From: Herbidospora cretacea
GTDB lineage: Bacteria; Actinomycetota; Actinomycetes; Streptosporangiales; Streptosporangiaceae
Assembly (NCBI RefSeq): GCF_001570605.1
Contig: NZ_BBXG01000016.1
Coordinates: forward strand, 124,001-188,000
DNA length: 64,000 nt
Reading direction: 5' to 3'
Of this stretch, positions 25,797 through 33,148 are shown piece after piece. How positions within the stretch are numbered: the stretch's first letter is position 1; each line of letters opens with the position of its first letter. The notes beneath the pieces are model-generated. The model searched no databases. It had not been told where the DNA came from and worked only from the letters and a program-made list of their open reading frames with translations. The position numbers were made by a program, and so were the translations under genes.

Positions 25797-26698
25797 CGGC
25801 GTGCCTTCCCGACGAGGTAACCCCAGGTCGTCCACGCCAGCCCGACGACGATCGCCACCGAGCGGCCCGGCCGGAGGGTGACCAGGCCCTTCAGCGCCCC
25901 GAGCGGCAGCGTCCTGAACGTGTACGACCGCTCGCTCGCCAGCCCGTCGCCGCTGCCCACGCTCCGGGTGACCAGGGCCTTCGACAGGCCCTCGGCATAG
26001 CAGCGGGACCGGAAGTAGCGGAAGGTCTCCCGCGCCGCCGGGACCTTGTGGCCGATGCCCGCCGAGGGCTCGAACAGCAGCACCGCGCCGGGCATCCGCT
26101 GGGTGAGCCGGATGCAGAACTCCGTCTCCTCGCAGCCAAGCGGGCGGCTCCGGCCGCCCTTCACGCTCCGGCCGATGCCGGTGGAGAAGCCGCCCACCGC
26201 GCCGATCACCTCACGGCGGAAGATCGCGTTGCCGCCCATCACGTTGCGGATCGGCGCCCGGGTCTCCGGCATGCCCTTGTAGGTGCAGCCGACCGTCCAG
26301 TCGAACTCGGCCGGGAACCAGCGGGGCCGCCTGGTGGCCCAGAGCGGGCGGGTCAGCCCGCCCGCCCCGACCACTCCGGGCCCGGCCATGGCCGACTCCA
26401 GGCCCTCGATCCAGCCGGGGTCGGCCACCGCGTCGTCGTCGAGGAACGCGACGTACTCGCCGGTGGCCGCCTCGGTGCCGGTGTTCTTGCCGCCGGACAG
26501 GCCCCTGTCGTGCGCGTTCTCCAGCACGATCGCGTCGGGGCAGGCGCGCTTGAGCCGCAGGTGCAGGTCGGGGTTGTGGTCGACGACCAGGATGAGCTCA
26601 CGCGCCGGGACCGTCTGGGCCCGCACCGACGCCACCGCGGCGGCGATGTCGTCCCAGCGGTCCTCGGTGTACGCGCAGATCACCACCGACGTCTTCAT
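25793..26698 (-). CDS. GT2 family glycosyltransferase
   Basis: 301 residues from the ATG at 26698, overlapping the stop of the next upstream GT2 gene. A GT-A fold is shown by VVICAYTEDRWDDIAAAVAS, a sugar-nucleotide strand ending in LDDDAVADPGW (DxD-like) at about residues 86-96, NVMGGNAIFRREV and GCEETEFCIRL (acidic acceptor-site residues). The C-terminus carries a hydrophobic helix (VAIVVGLAWTTWGYLVG) that may anchor it to the membrane. Coupled translation with GT2 and deacetylase genes indicates one pathway for an envelope polysaccharide or glycolipid. Donor and acceptor cannot be assigned. Confidence 0.87.
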   Translation of the reverse strand: MKTSVVICAYTEDRWDDIAAAVASVRAQTVPARELILVVDHNPDLHLRLKRACPDAIVLENAHDRGLSGGKNTGTEAATGEYVAFLDDDAVADPGWIEGLESAMAGPGVVGAGGLTRPLWATRRPRWFPAEFDWTVGCTYKGMPETRAPIRNVMGGNAIFRREVIGAVGGFSTGIGRSVKGGRSRPLGCEETEFCIRLTQRMPGAVLLFEPSAGIGHKVPAARETFRYFRSRCYAEGLSKALVTRSVGSGDGLASERSYTFRTLPLGALKGLVTLRPGRSVAIVVGLAWTTWGYLVGKARR

Positions 26699-27492
26699 GC
26701 CGCACCCTGGTCGGCCGTGGCCGCCGTCAGCGGCCTGGCGACCGGACGCCGCCGCCACTCCCGCACGATCGTGCGCAGCACCCGCAGCCCGTCGCGGACC
26801 GCCCGCAGGTTCGACTCGCCGTGGATGCGGTTGCGCTCGTGGCTGGGCACCTCGTGCACCCGCAGGCCCGCCCTGGCCGCCCGGATGTTCATCAGCGTCT
26901 CGACCTCGAAGCCCTCGCAGTCGAGGTCGAGCGCGGGCAGGTGGCGGGCCCAGAAGGCGTTGTATCCGTAGCAGAGATCGGTGTACCGGGTCCGGTAGAG
27001 CGTGTTGACGATCGCCCGCAGCACGGTGTTGCCGGCCCGCCGGGTGACCGTGAGGTCGTCGCTGCCGCCGCCGGGGACGTACCGCGACCCCTTGGCGAAG
27101 TCGGCCCCGCTGACCAGGGCGCTCACGAACTGGACGATCTCCCGGCCGTCGGTCGACCCGTCGGCGTCGATCATCACGATGATGTCGCCGGTGCAGGCCG
27201 CGAACCCGGCGGCCAGGGCGTCGCCCTTGCCCCGCCCGGTCTGGTGGACGATCCGCAGGCCCGGCCGCAGCCTCCGGGCCACCTCGACGGTGTCGTCGGT
27301 CGAATGGCCGTCGACCAGGACGACTTCGTGCACCCACGTCGGCAGCGTCGCGAAGACGTGGGGCAGGTTCTCGGCCTCGTTCATCGCCGGCACGACCACG
27401 CTGACGGTCGGGGAGACCGCGAGGTGGGGGCCGACGGCGGTGTAACGCTCGACATGCGGAAGCGGCCGCAAGCCGGTGATCTCGGGACTCAT
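26695..27492 (-). CDS. GT2 family glycosyltransferase (dolichol-phosphate mannosyltransferase-like)
   Basis: 265 residues. The first strand VSVVVPAMNEAENLPHVF, then VLVDGHSTDDTVEVARRL and the DxD block MIDADGSTDGREIVQF place it in the DPM1/polyprenyl-phosphate glycosyltransferase branch. FAKGSRYVPGGGSDD and ERNRIHGESNLRAVRDG follow as in those enzymes. It probably transfers a sugar from a nucleotide to polyprenyl phosphate at the inner face of the membrane. No C-terminal membrane domain is present, unlike full DPM-type fusions. It is first in the three-gene coupled block. Confidence 0.85.
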   Translation of the reverse strand: MSPEITGLRPLPHVERYTAVGPHLAVSPTVSVVVPAMNEAENLPHVFATLPTWVHEVVLVDGHSTDDTVEVARRLRPGLRIVHQTGRGKGDALAAGFAACTGDIIVMIDADGSTDGREIVQFVSALVSGADFAKGSRYVPGGGSDDLTVTRRAGNTVLRAIVNTLYRTRYTDLCYGYNAFWARHLPALDLDCEGFEVETLMNIRAARAGLRVHEVPSHERNRIHGESNLRAVRDGLRVLRTIVREWRRRPVARPLTAATADQGAA

Positions 27493-27613
27493 GGTGACGG
27501 AAATGTCCTTCCGGGCGGTCTGTCATGAGCGGAGACTGCCAGCGGACCGGCGCGACTGGACGGAATTGGGGCTGAACCCGTCCCGGTCGTGGGGCAGAGG
27601 GTGTGTGGGGTCG

Positions 27614-27979
27614 TCACCCGCCGTGCTGTGCGGGGGTGACGCGAGTGCGGGGGCGGTGAAGCTGGCGCAGGATCACCAGAAACGCGCTCACGACCGCGAC
27701 GGTGGCCACGCCTGCACGCGGGGACCAGGCGTCGAAGAGGAGCATCGCCTCGGCGAGAAGAACGTTGACAGCCAGACTGGCGGCCAGTCCGACGGTTAGA
27801 GCCGATAGAGGGTCACGATCACGCAACAGTCCGGCGATGGCCGCGCCGGGCGCCAGGAGCAGGAACAGGGGCGTCAAGATCAACCTGGCCGGCGTCTGCG
27901 CGTCGGCCAGCGCGAGCACGGCGCCCGCGAGACACGACGCGCCGAGCACACCGATCAGGACGGTCCGGCTGGTCCCCAT
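27614..27979 (-). CDS. small multi-pass membrane protein
   Basis: 121 residues with three or four predicted helices, for example VLIGVLGASCLAGAVLALAD, LILTPLFLLLAPGAAIAGLL and ATVAVVSAFLVILRQL. The LFLLLAPGAA stretch resembles DUF1616-type proteins, but the fit is weak. It is in the same direction as the GT2/deacetylase block, 121 nt upstream, and could belong to the same export pathway. Function unknown. Confidence 0.65.
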   Translation of the reverse strand: MGTSRTVLIGVLGASCLAGAVLALADAQTPARLILTPLFLLLAPGAAIAGLLRDRDPLSALTVGLAASLAVNVLLAEAMLLFDAWSPRAGVATVAVVSAFLVILRQLHRPRTRVTPAQHGG

Positions 27980-28112
27980 GTCACTCTCCTGGCTGGTGGA
28001 GGCACTTCATAGGATCAACCGGGGACGAGCCCGTCAATGCCGACGCTCTCGCGCCGCCCCCGGTTCACAAAGAACAGGGACTCTATCGGTAACGACTCGG
28101 CAACCGCCCGTG

Positions 28113-29792
28113 TTACGCGCCGGACTGCTGGGGCTCCTCCGACAACTGGGTCGCGGGGGTCTCGGTGGGCGCGGAGGTCGGCTCGTCGGTCTTGGTCGGC
28201 GTCGGCGTGGGCCGGGGCGGCTGGGAGGTCGGGTCGGGCCATCCGCCGGGCGGCGGGCCGTAGCCGTCGCCGCGCCAGGTGATCCGGCACGACGGGTTCC
28301 CGCCCGGCGAGGTGATCGCGATCGTGGCCGAACCGGCCGCGCGCGGGTTGACGATCGAGATCGTCATGCGCCCGCTGGCGCCCTTCTGCAGCATCCCGCG
28401 CGTCGGGGCGATCGAGACGCCCTCGCCCGCGCTGGCGCGCCATGCGATTGGAGCGTTCCTGGCGGTGAGGTAGAGCACCTCGCCGGTGGCGTCGCCGACG
28501 TCGCCGGGGCAGGTCATCGACAGGGCGGCCTTCGCCGCCGGGGGCCGCTTGGTCGGCCGGGGCCTGGCGGGCGCGCGCGTCGGGGTGGGCCGCGCCGACG
28601 GGACGCCCGCCGCCGTCGGGACCGGGGCGGGCGCCCGCGTGGACGACGTCTCCACGGCCTCCGCGGGCTCGGGCGACGGCGTGTCGGGGATCGGCTCCTC
28701 GGCCGGCGGGTCGGTGTCGACGTCGTACTGGGGAGCCTGGACGGTGCCGTCGGCGGTGTCGTCGGTGGGCTGCGGCTGGGGCATGGCCTCGATACGCGTG
28801 GGCGCGCCCGCGCTCGCGCCGTTCAGCCAGAACACCCCGCCCCCGGCGATCAGGACCACGCCGAGAGCGGCCACAGCGGGCGTCGCGCGCCGGGACTTCT
28901 TCTTCCCCGCCGCCCGCCGTGACACGCCCCCCGCCCGGCGGCCCCGCTTCACTCGGGGCCGCCGCCCGACCGGCACGGGGAACCCGTCCCGGTCGAAGTG
29001 ATCCCCTTCCTGGGCGATGAGGATCTTCGTCTCGTCTCGTTCCGGGTGGGCGCAGGTGTCCACGACCCGGCGCCGCAGCGACAGCGGCGGGAACGCGACC
29101 GGCACCATCTCCAGCAGCTTCGGCGCCGCGACGTGCCGCTGCCTGCCCTCGGTGCAGACCTCGCAGCCGCCGATGTGGCGGCTCAGCCGCTGGCGCAGCA
29201 GCGTGCTCAGCGGTCCGTCCCAGGAGTCGACCATCGCCGACAGGTCGGGGCAGTGGGCCCGGCCGGTCCGCGCCAGCACGACAGCGGCGGCCGAGTTCTC
29301 CAGGTGGTCCCGGGCCCGCTCCAGCCGGGTGGCGGCCTGGCGGGAGGTCAGCCCCAGCACCGCGCCCGCCTCGGCCGGGGTCAGGTCGTGGCGCAGGGAC
29401 AGCTCCAGCACCTCGCGCTCGGGCCCGCTCAGCTCACCCAGGGCCTCGTGGACCAGCGCGGTCATCTCGGGGTCGGGGCTGTCGGCGAGGTCGATCGGCC
29501 CGGTCGCGGGACCCGGCGTGCGGGCCGCGCACTGGAAGCGCACCAGGGCGTAGAGCCAGGCGCGTAACCGCTGCGTCTCGGTCAGCCGCCCCACCGAGGC
29601 GCAGGCGAGCACGAGGGCGTCGTGCACGGCGCTCGCGGCCAGGTCGAGGTCGTGCAGCCGGGAGTAGGCGTAGTCGTTCAGCCGATCGGCGTACGCGTCG
29701 TACAGGCTGGCTGGTGCGTGCGCGTCGGAGCGCTTGAGCGCGTCGAGCAGACGATGGTCGTCGGCTCGGCCGACGGTCGGCCATCCGGGCAA
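28113..29792 (-). CDS. ECF-type sigma factor fused to ZAS motif, membrane helix and external domain
   Basis: 559 residues. Region 2-like helices (LLDALKRSDAHAPASLYDAY; RAWLYALVRFQC) and a region 4 helix-turn-helix (LGELSGPEREVLELSLRHDL to TSRQAATRLERARDH) occupy residues 15-170. Next comes HIGGCEVC (about residue 209), an exact H-x3-C-x2-C zinc anti-sigma motif. Then a basic segment, one membrane helix (AVAALGVVLIAGGGVFWL, near residue 310), a long Pro/Thr linker and a C-terminal domain with two cysteines. The layout joins a sigma factor to the parts normally found in a separate membrane anti-sigma factor. It likely senses the envelope and needs proteolytic release to act; this is inference. 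Confidence 0.78.
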   Translation of the reverse strand: MPGWPTVGRADDHRLLDALKRSDAHAPASLYDAYADRLNDYAYSRLHDLDLAASAVHDALVLACASVGRLTETQRLRAWLYALVRFQCAARTPGPATGPIDLADSPDPEMTALVHEALGELSGPEREVLELSLRHDLTPAEAGAVLGLTSRQAATRLERARDHLENSAAAVVLARTGRAHCPDLSAMVDSWDGPLSTLLRQRLSRHIGGCEVCTEGRQRHVAAPKLLEMVPVAFPPLSLRRRVVDTCAHPERDETKILIAQEGDHFDRDGFPVPVGRRPRVKRGRRAGGVSRRAAGKKKSRRATPAVAALGVVLIAGGGVFWLNGASAGAPTRIEAMPQPQPTDDTADGTVQAPQYDVDTDPPAEEPIPDTPSPEPAEAVETSSTRAPAPVPTAAGVPSARPTPTRAPARPRPTKRPPAAKAALSMTCPGDVGDATGEVLYLTARNAPIAWRASAGEGVSIAPTRGMLQKGASGRMTISIVNPRAAGSATIAITSPGGNPSCRITWRGDGYGPPPGGWPDPTSQPPRPTPTPTKTDEPTSAPTETPATQLSEEPQQSGA

Positions 29793-29867
29793 CGGAATTC
29801 CTCCCCGAGAACAGGGGGCCTGCCGGTCCCCACACGAGAAGGACGCCCCTTCCGGGGCCCGCGTTTA

Positions 29868-29911
29868 CTGTCTTCCAGGCCATGCTCAAGTGGCATGACC
29901 TGGGAAAACAG
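29868..29911. promoter_or_regulatory. extended imperfect inverted repeat upstream of the sigma-factor gene
   Basis: Arms 29868-29884 and 29894-29911 are complementary over about 17 bp with a few mismatches and a 9-nt loop (CCAGGCCATG against CATGACCTGG at the core). It lies about 75-120 nt before the sigma-factor start and just beyond the tandem repeat array. It could be an operator or a terminator for the upstream VWA transcript. Confidence 0.45.
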
Positions 29912-29935
29912 CGACTCCTGTGACTTGCGTGACCT

Positions 29936-30208
29936 CTACTGCGCGCTGGGGCGGTTGGGGGTGCGCAGGCGGCCCGCGATGGTCCTGGAGGGGGGTGACG
30001 GCGCGGATCTCCAGCTCCTCCGAGGCTTACTGGGCGCTGGGGCAGTTGGGGGCGCACAGGCGGCCCGCGATGGTCCTGGAGGGGGGTGACGGCGCGGATC
30101 TCCAGCTCCTCCGAGGCTTACTGGGCGCTGGGGCAGTTGGGGGTGCGCAGGCGGCCCGCGATGGTCCTGGAGGGGGGTGACGGCGCGGATCTCCAGCTCC
30201 TCCGAGGC
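29936..30208 (-). repeat. three tandem 91-bp repeats derived from the VWA gene's 3' end
   Basis: Units begin at 29936, 30027 and 30118, each 91 bp, and the VWA gene's own terminal segment (from 30209) is a diverged fourth copy. The two inner copies are almost identical; the outer one has several changes. On the minus strand each unit carries CTGGAGATCCGC near one end and ends with the codons for CAPNCPSAQ plus a TAA stop. One inserted base puts the front part out of frame, so none can extend the protein. With no spacer sequence they are not CRISPR. Confidence 0.85.
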
Positions 30209-31987
30209 TTACTGGGCGCTGGGGCAGTTGGGGGCGCACAGGCGGCGGGCGATGCCCTGGAGGAAGATGTTGCGGATCTCCAGCACCGTCTCGGGGAAGA
30301 AGGCCTCGCCGCCGGTCGCCTTGGCGATGTTCTGCATCTGCGTCCGGTTCTCGTCACCCTGGGTGTTGAACGAGATGATCAGGATCGAGACCGGCTTGGC
30401 GGGGTCGTAGTGCTCCTTGAGCCGCTTGAGTATGCCCGCGTTGGTGATGCCGCCGCTCGGGTCGTCGTTGCCGACGCCGTCGGTGAACAGCAGGATCGTG
30501 TTGATCTTGTCGGCCTCGTACTCCTCGGTCATCTTCCGGTAGGCCGCCCACAGGGAGTCGTTCAGGCCGGTGTTGCCGGTGGGGATGGCCTTGATCGCGG
30601 CCATCTGGGCGGCGATCACCTCACGCCGGGTGACGCCGTCGATCTGCTGGGCGAGCGGCCCGACCGGGACCGTCTCCTTCCAGTCGACGCCCTTGCCGTT
30701 GAGGTTGTCGGAGAAGACCCAGATGCCGATCTCGGTCTTGTCCGGGAACAGCTTCAGGCCCTCGATGCCGACCTGGGAGATGGCCTGCATGCGGGTGATG
30801 CCGGTCGCGTCGGCGGGCCGCGCCATCGTGCCGGAGATGTCGGTCAGCGACAGCAGCTTGGTGCCCAGGCCCACGCGCTTCCACGACTGGGCGAGCTTGG
30901 TGACGGTCGCGGCGTCGGGCACGGGCAGCGACACCGGCGCCTCGGCCTGCATCCCGGTCTCGGGGGTCAGCACCGTCCCCTTGCCCTCGGGCGAGCGGAA
31001 ACCGTGCTCCTGGACGGTTTTGCGGGACGCCGCGGAGGCGAGCTCGGCGGTGAAGAGCTTGGCGGCCTGCACGACGTCGGGGTCCTTGGCCGTGGTGACG
31101 ATCGGGTAGTCGAGGCTGACGGTGCCCTCGGCCGGATAGAGCGCCACGGCGGCGTTCTTGTTCTTGCTGTTGAACTCCCAGATCGACTGCTCGGAGGTCA
31201 CCCCGATGGGCACCCGCCTGGCGGCCTTCGACAGGGTCGCGAACAGGTTGTCGGGCGAGGTCACCTTCGACTCCGACAGCTGGCGCAGCACGCCGACCAG
31301 CAGCTCCTCGGCGTTCTCGTCGCCGCTCTGCTGGAGGACCCCGGCCCCGGCCAGCAGCGCGCCGAGCCCGGCGGCGTTCTTGGCGGGGTCGAGCACGACC
31401 ACGCGGACCTTGCTGGCCAGGCCGTCGGGGTTGGCGGCGTTGGCGGCCGTCATCAGGCCGGTCCAGCTCGGCTGCAGCGACTCGGCCAGTTTGGCGGCGG
31501 CGGCCTTCGGCGCGGCCAGCACGATCGGCGAGGCGGCCAGGTTCCCGGTCACCTTGGGCGCCGACTTCTCCGGCATCTGGGACAGCCACAGCGACGAGTC
31601 GGGGATCCACATGTCCGGCGCGGAGCTGGCGCCGCCGGTCCCGGCCAGCGCGGCGGCGACCCCGTCGGAGTCGGTGCCCTTCACGGCCACCTCGACGCAG
31701 CGCCCGTCGACCTGCTTCTCGGCCTTGACGAACCGGCCGGCGATCTCGCTCACGGCCGGCTCGATGTCCTTGGCGACGGCCACGTACAGGGACACCTTCT
31801 CGCCGGAGCACCCGGCCGAGTCCTTGTTCACCACGACGTACGCCGCCACACCCAGGAGGACCGCGAGGGCCACGGCCCCGGCGAGGGGGACGAGCACCTT
31901 GCCCGGCCCGGCTGACTTCCGCCGGGACGGCGGCTGCTCGTACGCGGGGTAGCCGCCCTCGATCTCGTCAGTGCGGTGACGTCCCAC
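30209..31987 (-). CDS. membrane-anchored solute-binding/VWA domain protein
   Basis: 592 residues. A short cytoplasmic N-terminus precedes a membrane helix (VLVPLAGAVALAVLLGVAAYVVV, residues 31-53). The next 300 residues follow a periplasmic-binding-protein fold (LYVAVAKDIEPAVSEIAGRF; DMWIPDSSLWL). The last 210 residues form a VWA domain whose MIDAS reads LTDISGTM, with GIWVFSDN and LLFTDGVGND later. VWA/solute-binding fusions of this kind are common in actinomycetes, anchored outside the cell, with unknown ligand. The C-terminus CAPNCPSAQ has paired cysteines. Its coding tail is copied in tandem just downstream. It lies directly upstream of the sigma fusion gene in the same direction. Confidence 0.83.
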   Translation of the reverse strand: MGRHRTDEIEGGYPAYEQPPSRRKSAGPGKVLVPLAGAVALAVLLGVAAYVVVNKDSAGCSGEKVSLYVAVAKDIEPAVSEIAGRFVKAEKQVDGRCVEVAVKGTDSDGVAAALAGTGGASSAPDMWIPDSSLWLSQMPEKSAPKVTGNLAASPIVLAAPKAAAAKLAESLQPSWTGLMTAANAANPDGLASKVRVVVLDPAKNAAGLGALLAGAGVLQQSGDENAEELLVGVLRQLSESKVTSPDNLFATLSKAARRVPIGVTSEQSIWEFNSKNKNAAVALYPAEGTVSLDYPIVTTAKDPDVVQAAKLFTAELASAASRKTVQEHGFRSPEGKGTVLTPETGMQAEAPVSLPVPDAATVTKLAQSWKRVGLGTKLLSLTDISGTMARPADATGITRMQAISQVGIEGLKLFPDKTEIGIWVFSDNLNGKGVDWKETVPVGPLAQQIDGVTRREVIAAQMAAIKAIPTGNTGLNDSLWAAYRKMTEEYEADKINTILLFTDGVGNDDPSGGITNAGILKRLKEHYDPAKPVSILIISFNTQGDENRTQMQNIAKATGGEAFFPETVLEIRNIFLQGIARRLCAPNCPSAQ

Positions 31988-32040
31988 GATGGCCTCTTCG
32001 TCGCTCGTTGGTCTCCCTGTCCAGGCATAAAGGGAGATTC

Positions 32041-32057
32041 TCCGTAATGCTTACGGA
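32041..32057. promoter_or_regulatory. inverted repeat in the VWA gene promoter region
   Basis: TCCGTAA and TTACGGA are perfect complements around TGC. It lies about 55-70 nt before the VWA start. Confidence 0.45.
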
Positions 32058-32061
32058 ACCA

Positions 32062-32076
32062 TAGTGGCAACCACTA
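32062..32076. promoter_or_regulatory. second inverted repeat in the VWA gene promoter region
   Basis: TAGTGG and CCACTA are perfect complements around CAA. It lies 4 nt from the previous repeat, so the two are probably one composite control region between the divergent VWA gene and the 32191 frame. Confidence 0.45.
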
Positions 32077-32116
32077 GACCGGCAAAACGTCCCTTTTACT
32101 GCGATGATGGGCATCG

Positions 32117-32153
32117 CGATACATCTTGACACCGCCATCTCGCGATGTATCGT
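32117..32153 (+). promoter_or_regulatory. promoter with PadR-like inverted repeat
   Basis: CGATACATC (32117-32125) and GATGTATCG (32144-32152) are perfect 9-bp complements 18 nt apart. Between and over them lie a consensus -35 box TTGACA (32126-32131) and, 16 nt on, TATCGT (32148-32153), so a bound dimer would cover the promoter. ATACATCG/CGATGTAT-type halves resemble PadR-family operators; no padR gene is in the window. Confidence 0.55.
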
Positions 32154-32190
32154 GTTGTGCAATTCGACGAATCTGCACCCGGGGGCTGGG

Positions 32191-32688
32191 ATGCGTGACG
32201 GGGATCTCCTGCTGCTGGAGTTCAACCGCCCCGGCCTGCCGCCCTCGGCCAGAGAGGCGCTGCGGGCCCTTCCCGGGCTGCGCGCCGTCCATCTGACGGG
32301 CCGTCACGGCCGGGTCTGGACGATCCCCGGCGGGGCCTCAGAGGTGATCGACGCCCTCCGGGACGCCGGCATGGACGTGGCGGTGCTGTCGCTTCAGTGG
32401 TCGCAGACGTGCCCGCGCCAGGCCCTGCCGCCTTCGTACACGGCGATCCCCGCGAGCGTGAGCGCCACCAGCGGGTCGGCCCACCACCAGCCGATCGAGG
32501 CCGCCCCGAGCCCGGCGAGCACGCCGGCGGCGGTGATCCCGCACAGCACGTTCTGGGTGCCCTCGCCGGTCGTCGCGGCCGAGGCCAGGCGGGCCCCGAC
32601 GCGGCGCTTGGCCCACCCGAGGACCGGCATGCTGACCAGGCTGATCGTGGTCACCGCGACGCCGAGACCGGTCGGCGCGGCCCGGTGA
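32191..32688 (+). CDS. hypothetical small protein; only the first part looks coding
   Basis: From the ATG at 32191 the frame gives 165 residues, beginning MRDGDLLLLEFNRPGLPPS and continuing GLRAVHLTGRHGRVWTIPGG and VIDALRDAGMDVAVLSLQW. About 68 residues lie before the convergent transporter gene; after that the frame runs antisense to a clearly real gene and turns Ser/Pro/Ala-rich, as shadow frames do. Either the gene is short and its true end is lost, or the 3' part truly overlaps. A good promoter with a PadR-like operator lies just upstream, which argues for a real transcript. Not recognised as any family. Confidence 0.4.
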   Translation: MRDGDLLLLEFNRPGLPPSAREALRALPGLRAVHLTGRHGRVWTIPGGASEVIDALRDAGMDVAVLSLQWSQTCPRQALPPSYTAIPASVSATSGSAHHQPIEAAPSPASTPAAVIPHSTFWVPSPVVAAEARRAPTRRLAHPRTGMLTRLIVVTATPRPVGAAR

Positions 32689-33035
32689 CCGTGGCCGAGG
32701 TCGTGGAGCACGTGAACCACCAGATAGGGCGCCAGCAGCCAGAAGCTCACCGCGACCGCGCGGGTCGCGCGGCGCTCGGCGAACGGTGACAGCAGCCGGT
32801 CGCCGGTGAAGCGCCACAGCACGACGAGGCTGGCCAGCGCCTCGACCAGGGCCGCCAGGCCCCACCCGAGCAGCGCGGCCGAATCGGCGGTCCAGCCGGC
32901 GTAGACGCCCAGCAGGCTCTCGGCGCCGAGCCAGCCGAGGGTCGCCACCGACAGCAGGCGCGCGCGGCGGGCGTCCCTCAGCCAGCTCTCGGCCACAACA
33001 ACGGCCGGGCGCGTGAGCGTCCGCTGGTCAGGCAC
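32394..33035 (-). CDS. CDF-like cation transporter family membrane protein
   Basis: 213 residues from the GTG at 33035, preceded by GGGGG; a GTG at 33059 is an alternative. Five or six helices are predicted, for example LLSVATLGWLGAESLLGVYA and SFWLLAPYLVVHVLHDL. NVLCGITAAGVLAGLGAASI and WWWADPLVALTLAGIAVYEG match the short actinobacterial cation transporter group. In that group the second-helix motif is usually GFGLDSVIE; here it is GWGLAALVE, lacking the Asp that would bind metal. A HDLGHGH cluster could bind zinc. Transport may be altered or lost. The 3' part faces an antisense frame. Confidence 0.72.
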   Translation of the reverse strand: MPDQRTLTRPAVVVAESWLRDARRARLLSVATLGWLGAESLLGVYAGWTADSAALLGWGLAALVEALASLVVLWRFTGDRLLSPFAERRATRAVAVSFWLLAPYLVVHVLHDLGHGHRAAPTGLGVAVTTISLVSMPVLGWAKRRVGARLASAATTGEGTQNVLCGITAAGVLAGLGAASIGWWWADPLVALTLAGIAVYEGGRAWRGHVCDH

Positions 33036-33148
33036 CTTGACCCCCGATCGCACTCGCACCGCCGGATACAGCGCTGAGTACTGTACCGGTCACGATCGGT
33101 CACATCTGTTTCGCCGTCGCCAAGGGGTGGCAAGGGTAGGCTTGCGTG

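Noticed and set aside
29936-30208. CRISPR-like direct repeats
   Set aside because: The 91-bp units are back to back with no unique spacers, and they carry part of a neighbouring gene; no cas gene is near.
30027-30357. Short frames inside the tandem repeats as extra genes
   Set aside because: They repeat the same residues because the DNA repeats; all are either stop-terminated tails or antisense shadows.
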